64,000 nt of DNA from the NCBI GenBank assembly GCA_037157565.1, contig JAZHRO010000013.1, positions 119,550,001 to 119,614,000 of the forward strand, written 5' to 3'. Every line of letters starts with the position of its first letter. The first letter of the stretch is position 1. Made by a program: the position numbers and the translations under genes. Positions 44,548 to 55,605 of the stretch are shown piece after piece. A model generated the notes under the pieces. That model worked only from the letters and a program-made list of their open reading frames with translations, was not told the origin of the DNA and searched no databases. The DNA is from Thalassia testudinum (Eukaryota; Streptophyta; Magnoliopsida; Alismatales; Hydrocharitaceae).

Positions 44548-44620
44548 AGCACCTTGGCCGAGTGGTAGCACTTCCAACCTGCATAGAAAGGATGCGAGTT
44601 CGAGTCCCAATCCGCTGGAC
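44548..44620 (+). repeat. tRNA-related (SINE-like) segment in E LTR
   Basis: It has an A-box-like TGGCCGAGTGG (44555-44565) and a B-box-like GAGTTCGAGTCC (44596-44607) at tRNA-like spacing. The acceptor stem does not pair, so it is not a functional tRNA gene. The segment is absent from the related LTRs of H and I, which suggests a SINE or tRNA fossil inserted in the E LTR. Extent beyond the tRNA-like part not determined. Confidence 0.45.
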
Positions 44621-45002
44621 CGCCTCAGCACCGAAGCAATTTGACAGCTCAATCTTGATCAAGCAGTCGAGGTGATGCACGCTCGCTGGACAACGACGCA
44701 CAACCTCACACCAAGGCAGATGCGTGCCATCTGGAGAGCACATTTAAATCGACCAGGCGCAATATCCATCGTCCGATCTTCACAATTGCACGGTAAGTGC
44801 GATTCAAATTACGAAGACACGATCTACAGGTGCCCCCAACTGTGCGATGGCTCATCCAATGGCTACCAGTGAGGCATGCACATCTGAATCCACGAGCACA
44901 CGCGATCTCCTTGCGATCTCATCCATCCGTGCCCAATCCAATGGCTGTCGATCTCCTCGCGCTACGCTAGCCAAGGTGCTTGAATGTATAGCGAATTTCC
45001 CG

Positions 45003-45043
45003 ATGGGTCTTTAGTGACGTTTTAAATGTCGCTAAAGACCCAT
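45003..45043. repeat. 16-bp hairpin upstream of the E LTR TATA box
   Basis: Arms ATGGGTCTTTAGTGAC and GTCGCTAAAGACCCAT around a 9-base loop; one G:T pair, otherwise perfect. The TATA (ttatataaac) lies about 25 bp downstream. Degenerate counterparts sit before the TATA boxes of B (8157-8180) and H (54355-54395). Confidence 0.75.
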
Positions 45044-45772
45044 GTGCGCAAAGCACCTTCATTCCACCATTATATAAACACCATGACCCCTTCCCTTCGA
45101 AACCATCTTTACCTACTCTACTCCCACCTACTCCTAAGCTCTAGTAGCCTACCAGAGCTCCATTAGAGCTTATTCCCAAGGTCCAAAGGCCTCCTATTAG
45201 TGTACTGTTCCTATACCCTATCAAATATTCATCCTCCATCTCACCTCCTTCATAGGAAGCCTTGGAGAGTCCTCCCACATCCATTCCAGTAGAAGATCGC
45301 CTCCATCTCCTCATCCCCATTTTAAAGCTTTGGTGAAGCATTCCTCTACGTGGCGTCATCCTATATCTCACCTCCATCGTCTAGCTCTCTTCGCCCAAGC
45401 TACTACCAAGCACCGTCGTCTCGCCAAATAGCCGATTTGGGAGATTCCTTCCCACCCTTTTGTCTTTTGTATTTTTTTTAGCATATTGTAATAAACATTT
45501 GCATGATATATCAAATTTGTTTTCATCTCCTTTGTGAGTTATCTTGCTTGTCCTTTTCTTTACATAAACACAAAAAAAATCACAAAACCTAAAACACCAA
45601 AAAGAAACAACATGAAGTGTAGATTTCAACGAAAGTAAACGTTGCCTCCCTGCGTTTGACTCGAGACTCCCTTGGAGTTTTGATTAAAAGATCTTATTTG
45701 ATAACATGTTTTGTGAACTACGACGACTGGTTCTTGAAACCCTAATTTTACTTTGCCAAAACCCACATATCA

Positions 45773-46434
45773 CATAACGTTGCATAGCATGCATTTGTAC
45801 CAAAAAAAAAAAGAAATTGCATTTAGGCCCAAGATAGAATTGAGCTTAACTGGTTGGGTCCTGCGTTCTTAGCCATAAGACCAGAGCTTTAAGTTAGATT
45901 AAGTTGTCTAAGTGTCTGACTTTAGAAGCTAAGTTGAGTTACTAACTTTGGACCCTTAGGGTCCTTTATGGACTTAAAACTTAAGTAGAAGTTAAGTTGC
46001 GGACCATTCCTCAAGAGGTTGAGGAAGGAAACCTAGGGATTGAGTTAAAGGTTGTGTAGTACCTGGTGTCTTTTTCTATGTTTTGGTTTAGGGTCCTCGT
46101 AACCTAAGCATCCACATTTCACATAGACTTAGTCTTGTGTAAATAATGATCACCTTAATTCCTTAAAGAAAATTTGCTTCTCTCAGTTCTGACTTAGGAG
46201 AAGCTTGAAAACACAACTTGATTAGACGAGTTCCTGCCGTATGAAAGGTGGAGTATATACTCATCTTGAAGATTCGATGATAACATGTCACCTCCTCAGC
46301 GCTTGTCTCTTAGGATATCCATCCTACTGGGGGCATGTAAGCATATTGTGCGATAAAGGTACCATGGGCGGCTCTATCTCGAAGTGCCGAATGCCACAAG
46401 CTTGAATTCGCTTAAGAAATCCATGGGCGATAAT
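45773..46434 (+). mobile_element. Element G, 3' non-coding region (left part)
   Basis: Plus-strand Athila-like 3' region comparable with F 40320-40800: 'cattcctcaagaggttgaggaa', 'gtttagggtcctcgtaacctaagca', 'cctcagcgcttgtctcttaggata', 'accatgggcggctctatctcgaagtgc'. The left side was cut by insertion of E and the right side by H at about 46434. Confidence 0.7.
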
Positions 46435-47097
46435 CTCTTCCTTTCTCTCCCTTACCACCTCCAAGGCTCTATAGAGAGCTTGTCCCAAGCCCAGGATGCT
46501 CCTCTAGAGTACAAAACCAAAATATTTTCTCGCCTCTCACCCCCATTTGTGGAGCATCTCGTGGTCGTCCTCTTACCACCTTCTAGAAGAAGATCCTCGT
46601 CGCGACACCGTCATGCCCCGTCCTCCTTCCTCTACCATCGTTCTCCTTCCTCCAACTTTCCGCCACCTTTATCTAGGAGACGTCAAAGAGAGCCGTCCTC
46701 CTAGCGACCATTGAGGGGTACTCTTCTCAACCCATTCTATCTCTTACTACTTTCTAGTGTAGCTTTCTACTTTCATATCAGTAGCAAACTCCATATTTAA
46801 ATTAAATGTGATTGTTTCTCTCTCTCCCTCTCATTTTGCAAGTAGATTAGTTCGATAAAGTTTTGTCGATTTAATATCTTGCTTTATAAAAAGTACCAAA
46901 AAAATCATAAAAGATAAAAACAACAAAAACCAATAAAATCGAAAGAGTGATTTTCAAACCAAATGTTCGCCTCCACGTGTTCGACTCAAGACTCACCTCG
47001 AGATTCGATATAAATTTTAATTAGTAGTGGATTTCTACGCACTACGACAATGGGTTTTCTAACTCAAATCTTTTCGTGTACAAAATCACACTTATCA
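46435..47097 (+). repeat. Element H 5' LTR, left-truncated
   Basis: Begins inside the LTR at 'ctcttcctttctctcccttacc', matching 54452 of the 3' LTR, so about 790 bp including U3 and TATA are missing. It ends CTTATCA before the PBS. This copy cannot promote transcription. Confidence 0.75.
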
Positions 47098-47100
47098 TTT

Positions 47101-47118
47101 TGCCATTGTTGCTGAGGA
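47101..47118 (+). other. Primer-binding site of element H (degenerate)
   Basis: TGCCATTGTTGCTGAGGA, a decayed tRNA-Asp-type site at the expected distance from the LTR, followed by 'ggcaacgct' as in B. Confidence 0.6.
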
Positions 47119-48328
47119 GGCAACGCTCTTTGGTTTTTTTTCTGCATTTTTCGCCTTAACTTTTTAGCTTACTTTGCTCCTTTCTTTCTGTTATTACAAG
47201 TACCCTTCCAAGGTGAGCCAAAGCAGATCGAAGTAAAGTGAGGTTAGAAGTTTCTGTAAGTGTATCCCCCCACCCACCCACTAGATTTCCATTTCATCAC
47301 CTAATAACTCAAACTCAAATCAACCTAGGTGCTTTTATAAACCCTAGGATAGATTTGATTGTTTGATTGTCACTTCACCTCAACTCACCTCCCATATATA
47401 TTAAAAAAAAACTATTTTCTTGTAGGATTAGGCTAAAAGTGACACAACTTAAACACCCACAAATTTCTTGATCTAAGGTTCACAATCACATTGATTCTAC
47501 CACTTAATCGGGATCTAGCCTATGGACCCAGTACACTTCAACTCAATACACATAAGTGAGTAGAAATCTAATTAGGTTAAGACATTGTGTGCCTTAATCT
47601 GTGGTATGAATATGCCAATTAATTGATTTGTTTAGGCCGCACCACTCAAAATAAAAGTGATTCATTAGTAGCTTGCCTCATAGGGTTGATTTCTAGGGCT
47701 GAGCTAAGCACTCCACATTATTTTTAAGTTTTAAAGGAATATATCATCACTTGTGACTTCAAAACTTAGAGTGTTCTATTGAACCTGATTGAATGAACCT
47801 AAAGATTAAACCCTAAAAGCTACTAAGCAAGGTTAAACCCTAAAAGACACATCATCAAATAACCTTGTTTGAAAACCCTTGTTGTGCACTTACATTTGAA
47901 TTGATCATTAACGGCACAACCCATCTAAAGGGCCCATCACATTCCAAGAGCACAATCATCTCAAGCCTAATTAAAACTGAGACGTTGGCCTTTAAGGATT
48001 AACTCACTTTTTGGGACTCCATCTGAGATTTTTTTTTATTAATTTGCTTCTACTGGTCCATTTGATGTCTATTTAAGGGTGTAGCGTCAAACAACCACGG
48101 TTGGGGGGTATCAAAGGAACCGGAGGCGTAAGCCAAAGGAAGAACCTTCTCCCCAACCCCTCCCTTTAACTGGTTGGATTGACTGGATAGAAGTAGACCA
48201 AATCATTTATTTCATCTCAAGATAGGTCCTGGGAGTCTGTAGGTCTTTAGGCTACCCACCTATGGACAGGTTTGGTTGATTGTATTATAGGACACCTTTC
48301 TCTATTATGTTTTCCCTCCTACTTCATC
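47119..48328 (+). other. Element H untranslated leader
   Basis: Non-coding. Acceptor-like end at 47200 (ctgttattacaag) and consensus donor GTAAGT at 47256-47261 bound a 55-nt putative exon. The 'gcgtcaaacaaccacggttggggggt' to 'ctccccaacccctccc' stretch (48085-48170) matches B and could fold through its G-run/C-run arms. Confidence 0.55.
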
Positions 48329-49850
48329 ATGTATTCTTCCACACCATACACACAATTCCAATCCTACCCTCCTACCACCACCTATCCTTAAAATGATTAC
48401 TATCCTGACTCAACTTATGATTACCCATCTCCTAGTCATGATAACTTTGATTGGGGATATGATTCCAGACGTCAATGTCCAGGACCTAACCCTAGACATC
48501 ATGACTATGATTATTATCCTTCCTAGAACTACACTGATTATAGATCATCGCCCTCTTATGAACAAACCAACTCGATCTACAATGAGGAAGGATATGACTA
48601 TTATAACACCTACCCTCCCCTGGATTATGCTGAACATAAGTCACCACAATTCTTTGAATAACCAGAAATGACCTATTATCAGGGAGGACCTCAATTTCTT
48701 GACTCTCCTAGATTAAACCCAAACCCACCCAACCCTGAATCGAACCATTCGGTTCAGGTGAACCAAGTCCAGGATAGGGTATTGGCTAACTTGAGGAACA
48801 CTATAAAATCTTTAGAAGCTTAGCCAACACCATGCACTAAAGCATTGAAGCCTATGATCAAAATGATTAATGAACTTAATAGTTCTTTATTGGATTGACT
48901 CCAAGATGTCAAGGATAGGGGCCTGGGTGAGTTTTTACTTGGGAAGTTGTCAAGATTGAGGATGAAATTTGTGGTTGCCTCAGTCCAATCATGGGATGAT
49001 TCCCAGTATGAACCCCCTTCAGGAGAGCCAATGTTAGAACTTACTCAGGCGCCTATTGGGGAGCGCACATTTTCTAAGACCAGGGATGACCAGGCTGGTC
49101 TAAAGCAACCCATTGAGGATAAATAGATTTTCTCACCTAAGATCCCTGATCTAGGGAGCGAGGAAAAATGTTTCTCTATGGATCAGGAAATGACATACAA
49201 TTTTGAGACATATGTAAATGAGGACCAAGAATTCTTTGACTCTGAGAGTAATGAATCTTTTGGTGAAGTCTTACTTGAGATTAAGGAGAATGATTTTAGT
49301 AAGACTAACAGGCTTGAGGAGCATGATGAATCATTTGATAGCCCGATAATTGAGGGTTATGATTTGATTGGGTTGACATGGAGGATTTTGATCCTGAGTT
49401 ATTGGATGATTCAATCGATTACCCCATTCCTCAACCTCAACCCAAAGAGCTGAATGATCATACTTGTGAGATCATTGTGCCCAAGTCAATCTTGATTCAG
49501 CCACAATTATTAGACTTGGATATTTTAGATCGAGTGTACAACGATCTTGAGGTCCTAGAAACTGAACACTTGAAGTTGGAGGGTAGAAATTTGGAAGTTA
49601 AAATCTGGGAGTCTAATTTTGAGGGAAATACAATTTTAGATTTAAGGGTTCCTATTGACCTGAAACCACCTACCTTCTACTAGAACCCTTATGATAATTT
49701 TGACATTGAGGATGTGCAATTCAAGTACTTAACAATTGATTATCTTTTTGAGATAAACTCTAAGTGGACATATGAACCTAGTAAATCAGATATACCCATT
49801 GTCCGACATTTCAGACTTGGGTTGCACACCACCAAACCATAGGCCCGACC
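48329..49850 (+). pseudogene. Element H copy of the unrecognised Tyr/Pro-rich acidic protein
   Basis: Homologous in frame to the B ORF: Tyr/Pro-rich N-terminal section from the ATG at 48329, leucine-rich heptad-like section (NQVQDRVLANL to MKFVVASVQSW, about 48755-48990), acidic tail (about 49000-49400) and a C-terminal 'ILIQPQLLDL' section reading past the stop present in B. Stops in H lie at different places from most of those in B; several look like Gln codons changed by C to T. No known domain recognised. Confidence 0.6.
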
Positions 49851-50578
49851 CCACAAAACACAACAATCTTTGGTTCTACGTGATTTTAATCCAGAACCTT
49901 AGAACCACTCCACCCTGGGGCATGGGCCTACAATATAATCTGGTCCACATCTATGGACACTTGCTGGTAGGTCTTGTGATCAATAATTTTATTTTGATTC
50001 TGACCTGCACTTGTGAATTCCTAATTTCTTCTTTGTTTGTATATTATTGCTAGCTAAAGGCAATAAATTTAGCACGTGTGTATACTTCCTTCTCTCTACG
50101 GAGCTGACCTGATTGTCATGATATTTAGGTGATATTCTGTTTATTCCTCCCTTTTCATGTTTTTATTTTTATAATGAGGACATTGCATCATTTAGGCATG
50201 GGGGGTGGATACTTAATCCTGAAATTATTTTGTTAGATTCATGGAATTTCTTTTATTTTCTTAAAAAAATTCAAAATTCAAAAAAATACAAAAAAATTAG
50301 AATTAGGAGAACAGAATTTAGGCATTAGGAGCTGTTAACTTTAGGACACGATACTTTACAACTTAAACACTTAGACTCTTCAAGTCTTCAGGCTTAATCA
50401 ACCAAGGTGCCCATTAAAATGTGGACTCGTTCTTGAGCCCTTGCCACATTAATCTTATTTTAATTTGGTTAATAAATTAGGGTGATAAGTACACGACTTA
50501 TCAACTCGCCCTCTGATTTGAGAGGACTTTAAGTCGAAAGAATTTACACACTTTTTGCATTAACTCACTTTTGGGTGG
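49851..50578 (+). other. Element H 3' non-coding region, left part
   Basis: Matches E 1-330 and the minus strand of B near 10120-9800. It contains a GCATGGGGG motif near 50195 well upstream of the true polypurine tract. No coding frame. Interrupted at 50579 by C2. Confidence 0.65.
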
Positions 50579-52793
50579 TGATATGGATTTTACACGGTTT
50601 GTAAAATAGTTGCTATAACGCATAAAATCGATCAACTCTTAAATTTATAAATCCTAGAAAGGGAAGTATCTAGGGTCGTCCAAGGCAGCAACTTTTTGCA
50701 AAATCGAATCTCTTGCTTCAAAATGGAAATCAACTTTTTGGTCTTTTCAAATATAATTTTTATGATTATAAAATAAAGGAGAATACGTGAATTGTTGGCG
50801 GGAAAGATGCTAAGACCTACAAGCTAAACTGATAGTGGTAAAAATAACCTCTCCCTAAGCTCACTCTAGGCATGTGGAGGCCTAGAGTAATTAGGGGATG
50901 GGAGTGAAAGGTGCTAAGAACAAGGAAAGCAAATGAAAGGAAACTAACAAGAAAAGGCAACTTTAATAGATGAGCAAAAAGTGTTTTACACAAAACCCTA
51001 GCAGAGGAAAGCTTCTACTACTAGAATTTAAAGTACAAAATAAAGAAACACTAATCCTCTAAAAAATGGCGAAGAAAGGAGGCTCCTTGCTCCAAGCTCA
51101 GTGGCTCCTGGGCTTGAAAAGGGGCTCTCCTACTCCTTCCTTCAATAGCTCCTTTAAGGTAGTGTTATCTTCCCAGGCAAGCCCACAAAGAGGGGGCGTG
51201 CCCTATTCTCCTCCAAGGTGGATGGTACCACCTTCAAGTCTCCTCCAATGCCTAGCCGTCCTCTTTGAATGGAATGCTCCTCCTCCTTGGCATGGCACAA
51301 GGTGAAGGAATGAGAAGAAGAAGGCACCAAGGGGGTGGGTGATGTGCCCCCTTAATCTTCTTCTCTCTTCCTTCTCCTTGGGCGTGAGTAAGGGTGGATG
51401 TAGGTGGAATTAAAACACTAAGGGAGGATGGACATATGTGGGTAGTTAATGGTGTATTTATAGGAAGGGAAGGTGGTGGTTGGCATGGAGATGATGAAGG
51501 GCTAGGATTAGGTTTTGGGAGGTGGTTAGGGATCCTAGGGTGGAGGTTGTTGGAGCCAACCTAAGGGGTTTGTAGGGTGGTAGTTATGGTGGTGTTGGTG
51601 GCTCTTGGTGATGGAGAGACACCACCAAATTGGAACCAACCTAGGGTCTTCTAGAAGGGGGTTAGGTGGATGGTTGAGATGGGTTGAGGGAGTAGGTGTA
51701 GGGTTGAGATGAGGGTATTTTTAGAGGGAAAAGTTGGCACCAAAGAGGGGGTGGTTATGGGTGCTTTTGGTGCCAACTTATGATGTCTTTTGGTGGTGGT
51801 TGAAGGGTGAAGAATGGTGAGGGTTGGTGCTAACCTTGAGTAGAGGTGGAGCTAGCTTAGGTGGTCATAAGTAGGCTTAGTTGGTGGAGCTAGTTAGGTA
51901 GGGTTCTAGGTTGGTGAATGGCTAAGGGAGTTGGAGCTTAGCTAGTAGTAGGGTGGAGGAGGAGGCAATTGGAGTTAGGGTTTGAGGGGAGGAGGTAGAC
52001 AGAAGAAGTTTGGAGCTAAACTGGAGCTAGCAGCTACTGAAAAGGGTGGCATGGAGCTACTTTAGCTGGCTTAGCTTGCTAGTTCTTTGCTAGCTACTAA
52101 GCCAAGCAAAAGTAAGCTGGCTTCTGCTGAAAGGAGCTGACATGAGCTGGGTCTAATACTCTTGGGGAGGACCTAGCTAGTTGAGGTAGCTTAGCTCACC
52201 TAAGTTAATCTAAGCTGAGTCCCCGGGAGTTGGACTTGAGCTTCCTGAGCTAAGATGAAGTCATCTTCAGTTGGCTAGAGTTGAGTGGAGCTGGATGTAG
52301 GTGGTCTTGAGTTTAGGTGAACTTCAGTCAATTTAGCTGAGCTAGCTAGAGCTCCCAGTGAACTGATGGGAGCTAAGATGAGCTAGACTCAGCTAAGTTG
52401 AGCTGCATCTGAGCTGACTTAAGCTAAGGTAAGATAAGATGAGCTCCCTTGAGCTGCCATTCAGCTAAGATGAGCTGAATGGAGCTAGGATGAGCTAACC
52501 CTAGTTCAAGTGAGCTGGATTCGAGCTATGGTGAGTTGGATCAATCTGAGTTCCAGCTGGTTTGAGCTTCTCCTTCACTAGTTGCCTTCCTAAGTGCTAG
52601 GGTTCTAGGGATCTGATAATCGATTTATCCCTAACACTCACAAAAACATATCAACAACACAATAAAAAAAATGCAATGCATGCCTAACCTAATTGATGCC
52701 TAAATGCAACCAAAAAACCTATTTACGGAGTTAAATTCCTAAGAGCTAGGTTTGTTTTAATGCATAAGAATGATGATAAACTGGCATTTATCA
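50579..52793 (-). repeat. Solo LTR C2 (C-type), minus orientation
   Basis: 2215 bp, minus strand TGATAAATGCCAGTTTATCA...CCATATCA. Flanks GGTGG (50574-50578) and GGTGA (52794-52798) match 4/5. It has an inverted AGCT array (51860-52570) and a TATA near 51460-51470 (minus cctataaatacacc). No internal region. It lies in the 3' region of H. Confidence 0.8.
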
Positions 52794-52798
52794 GGTGA

Positions 52799-53645
52799 TT
52801 TTATGGAAATCAGGTAACTAATGAACCTTCTATGGTGGTATGGCTCGCAAGTTGTCGGTGGTAATAGCACATTGACTGATTGTCCAGAGACCAGCCACAC
52901 GACCATTCTTTTCCAGCTACCTTTTGGTAAATCTTAGATCAGGGAAGCCACCTACTTAGAAAAAAAGAGAAAAAGAAATACCCAAAAAGGAAAAAAAATA
53001 AAAAAGGAGAATAAAATAAAATAAATAAATAAGCCACACTTCACCACACAAGTATGGCTGGCAAGTGACCGGTTGTCCAGAACTCAGCTCACGAAATGCA
53101 CGTATAATTCCTAAACACTTAGGAAGAAGCAGAGAAGTAGAATAAGTCAGGGAGATATACACTAGACTCACCCTTGTGTTGACCCCGTAAAAAATAAAAA
53201 AGTAGGGAGAAAGCTATCGGTCGGAAAGATAAACTTTTAGGTAGAAATCCCTAAGGTCACCTAGGGTTGTAGAAACCTGAAGTCTGTTTTAACAACCCCT
53301 AGTGAGTCTATCACTCTTTCATAAGATGCTTAGCACTTAGAGTTCTTTTCAAGTCTTTGGCGGGTCGGGTAGCCGTAAAAAGTTATCTCGAAACTCTCAA
53401 CTCCAAAATTCCAAAAAAATTAGAAAAGGAGAAAAAGCAAAAATATCTATCTTCCCTTTTCAAATAAGGCGAGGACTAGGGCGGTCTGCATTCTGGTAGA
53501 CACCGAGGTACTATTGAGTTTTTGTAGTTTAGGACCCTAATTGAAATTTTTTATTGTTAATAAACAACTTAGGCCTAAGTGATTAGACAGTAATTCTATT
53601 TTTATACATAGTATTTAGTTTGATTTTGCTAGGTACTAACAAAAG
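52799..53645 (+). other. Element H 3' non-coding region, right part
   Basis: Continues H after C2; matches E 340-760 and 29905-30330. It includes the paired direct repeat (52832-52905, 53043-53095) and a purine-rich tract 52955-53035. No coding frame. Confidence 0.65.
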
Positions 53646-53660
53646 ATAGACATGGGGGTA
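53646..53660 (+). other. Polypurine tract of element H
   Basis: ATAGACATGGGGGTA immediately before TGTTGTAGACACA, the LTR start. Confidence 0.72.
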
Positions 53661-55101
53661 TGTTGTAGACACATCCATTTAGGATAAAATGCCTATTTAT
53701 GCATGTTCTAGGCCTAGATATGCATTCCATATTATAAATATTACATAGCATTCATCATTCTGCATTTAAAGTAGTTTGTATAAATTATAGGTTAATTTGT
53801 GTCCTTTTATGGCCAAGGGAGAAGGAGATTTCTTTTAGGGCCTCGGATTCATGATCCGACCGTATGTATCTAATCAGGATGACGATCGAAGACCAATGCC
53901 TCCGAAATTGCCTTGATCGGAGTCCTGTAACACCATACACAGTCTGAGGAAGATCAATGACCAAGGAACTAGGTGATGCAATTTGGAGTTTCAAATGACA
54001 AATTCGACCGCACGGATGGATTTGGGTTGACGATAATAGCCCAACAGCATGAAAATTGACTCAATCTAACTTCTGTAGCAGCCCCTACAAAGGAAAGAAG
54101 ATAGTCGGCCCAAATCACATCACGTGGCACTATCCAGGCCACCCATGGGCCACACACACCACCGCACACGACAGCACATGGGCACGTGCAACACCGGACA
54201 CGCACAGCAGTGGGTGTGCGGAGGCAGCGTAGTGCATGTAGCACGTAGAGGAAGGAGTGCCAGTGGGCGAGCGCAACACGGGTGCACGAAGTGCACCCGT
54301 GAGAGGTGCGCGTGGGGCTCGTGAACTGGAGCTTTACCAACGCTTGCGATGGATCTTTAGCAACATTTATGGCTATCACTAAATGTCCTACGTACAAAAT
54401 GGATCCTTTCCTCCACTATAAAAGGACCCCTACCCCTCCCAATTTTCTTCATCTCTTCCTTTCTCTCCCTCACCACCTCCAAGGCTCTAGAGGGTGCTTG
54501 TCCTAAGCCTGAGATGCTCCTCTAGAGTAGAAGTTAAATAATTTTCCCCCCTCTTACCCCCACTCGTGGAGCATCCTATGGATGTCCTCTCACCACCTTC
54601 AGGAAGAAGATCCTTGCCATGATGCCATCCCATCCCGCCCTTCGTCCTCTGACACCGTTCTCCTTCGTCCCACTCCTCACCACCTTCATCCTGGCGCCGT
54701 CAAAGCGAGTCATCCTCTAAGCGACCATGGAGGGGGATTCTTCTCATCACTCTCCATCTTTTCAATTTCTAGTATAGTTTTTTGCTTTCTTATCTGTAGC
54801 AAACTCTATATTAAAAATATATGTGATTTTTTCTCTCTCTCCCTCTCATTTTGCAAGTAGATTAGTTAGATAAAGTTTTCTTGATCTGATCTCTTGCTTT
54901 ATAAAAAATACTAAAAATATCATAAAAGGCAAAAGCAACAAAAACAAAGAAAATCGAAAGTGCGATTTTCAAACCAAACGTACATCTCCATGTGTTCAAC
55001 CTAGGAGTCACCTCGAGTTTAGGTATAAATTTTATTGGTAGCGGATTTCTCGCACTACGATGATAGGTTTTCTAACTCAAATCTTTTCACGTACGAAATC
55101 A
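53661..55101 (+). repeat. Element H 3' LTR
   Basis: 1441 bp. It has TATA CTATAAAAGG at 54416-54425, a degenerate hairpin upstream, the 'agcatcctatggatgtcctctcaccacc' leader part also seen in B LTRs, and a U5 block near 54995 (tgttcaacctaggagtcacctcgag). It ends CGAAATCA. It is more complete than its 5' partner. Confidence 0.75.
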
Positions 55102-55589
55102 TGATAATTAGATACTATCTCAAAGTGTCAATTGTCATGGGTTCTTGGGGTCGCCATGGGCGGTGCTATCTCGAAGCATCGAAAGCCAGGCACCCTTCGA
55201 GGTTCGGTGATGAGGACAATGAATCCGACATAGATTGTGTTGATAGCTGATCTAAGGTTAGACTTAGAGGAATCAAAGAAAAAATATTTATATTAAAATA
55301 AAAATCCTTCTAGGTTAGCAATCATACCAACCTCAAATAAATAAGACCAATACACATGCACAAATGCTTTAAATTCTGAGACCAATAGACCCTAGGGTAG
55401 ATCTAGAAATCAAGGAAACCTGTGCCTGCAACTTGTCTGTAGCTAACCTAGTTTGTAACTAGGCTTCTACTTGGGTACCTTAAGTCTAAAGTCTATAACT
55501 TAACATGTTTCTATGGGAAGACCAATTGGGTTAGCTAGCCTACTTGAAGTGCTAGGTTATTGCTTGAGTTTGCTATGGACTAGCAAAAA
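55102..55589 (+). mobile_element. Element G, 3' non-coding region (right part)
   Basis: Resumes the conserved 3' module: 'actatctcaaagtgtcaattg', 'ccatgggcggtgctatctcgaagcatcgaaagccagg', then sequence like F 40880-41290 leading to a polypurine tract. Confidence 0.7.
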
Positions 55590-55605
55590 CTAGGCATGGG
55601 GCATT
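55590..55605 (+). other. Polypurine tract of element G
   Basis: CTAGGCATGGGGCATT before TGATTGGCCC; one base differs from the run of G in the other elements. Confidence 0.6.

Larger units (their letters stand above)
30351..45772 (+). repeat. Element E 3' LTR, split by element F
   Basis: LTR proper is 30351-30417 plus 44092-45772 (about 1.75 kb), TGATAACACA...CATATCA. F lies in it with CATAT duplications. It has a 16-bp hairpin (45003-45043), a TATA box near 45070 (ttatataaac), a tRNA/SINE-like segment (44548-44620), repeated ATCCAATGG motifs and the U5 block 'tgactcgagactcccttggag' near 45658. No PBS follows 45772, so it is the 3' LTR; the sequence after it belongs to element G. Confidence 0.75.
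46429..55107 (+). mobile_element. Element H: non-autonomous element related to B
   Basis: Plus-strand element: truncated 5' LTR (46435-47097), PBS, leader, one broken ORF (48329-49850), 3' non-coding region with inverted solo LTR C2, polypurine tract, 3' LTR (53661-55101). GATAAT occurs on both sides (46429-46434 and 55103-55108), compatible with its target duplication, but the missing left LTR end prevents certainty. It has the same ORF and non-coding layout as B and no pol. Confidence 0.72.
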
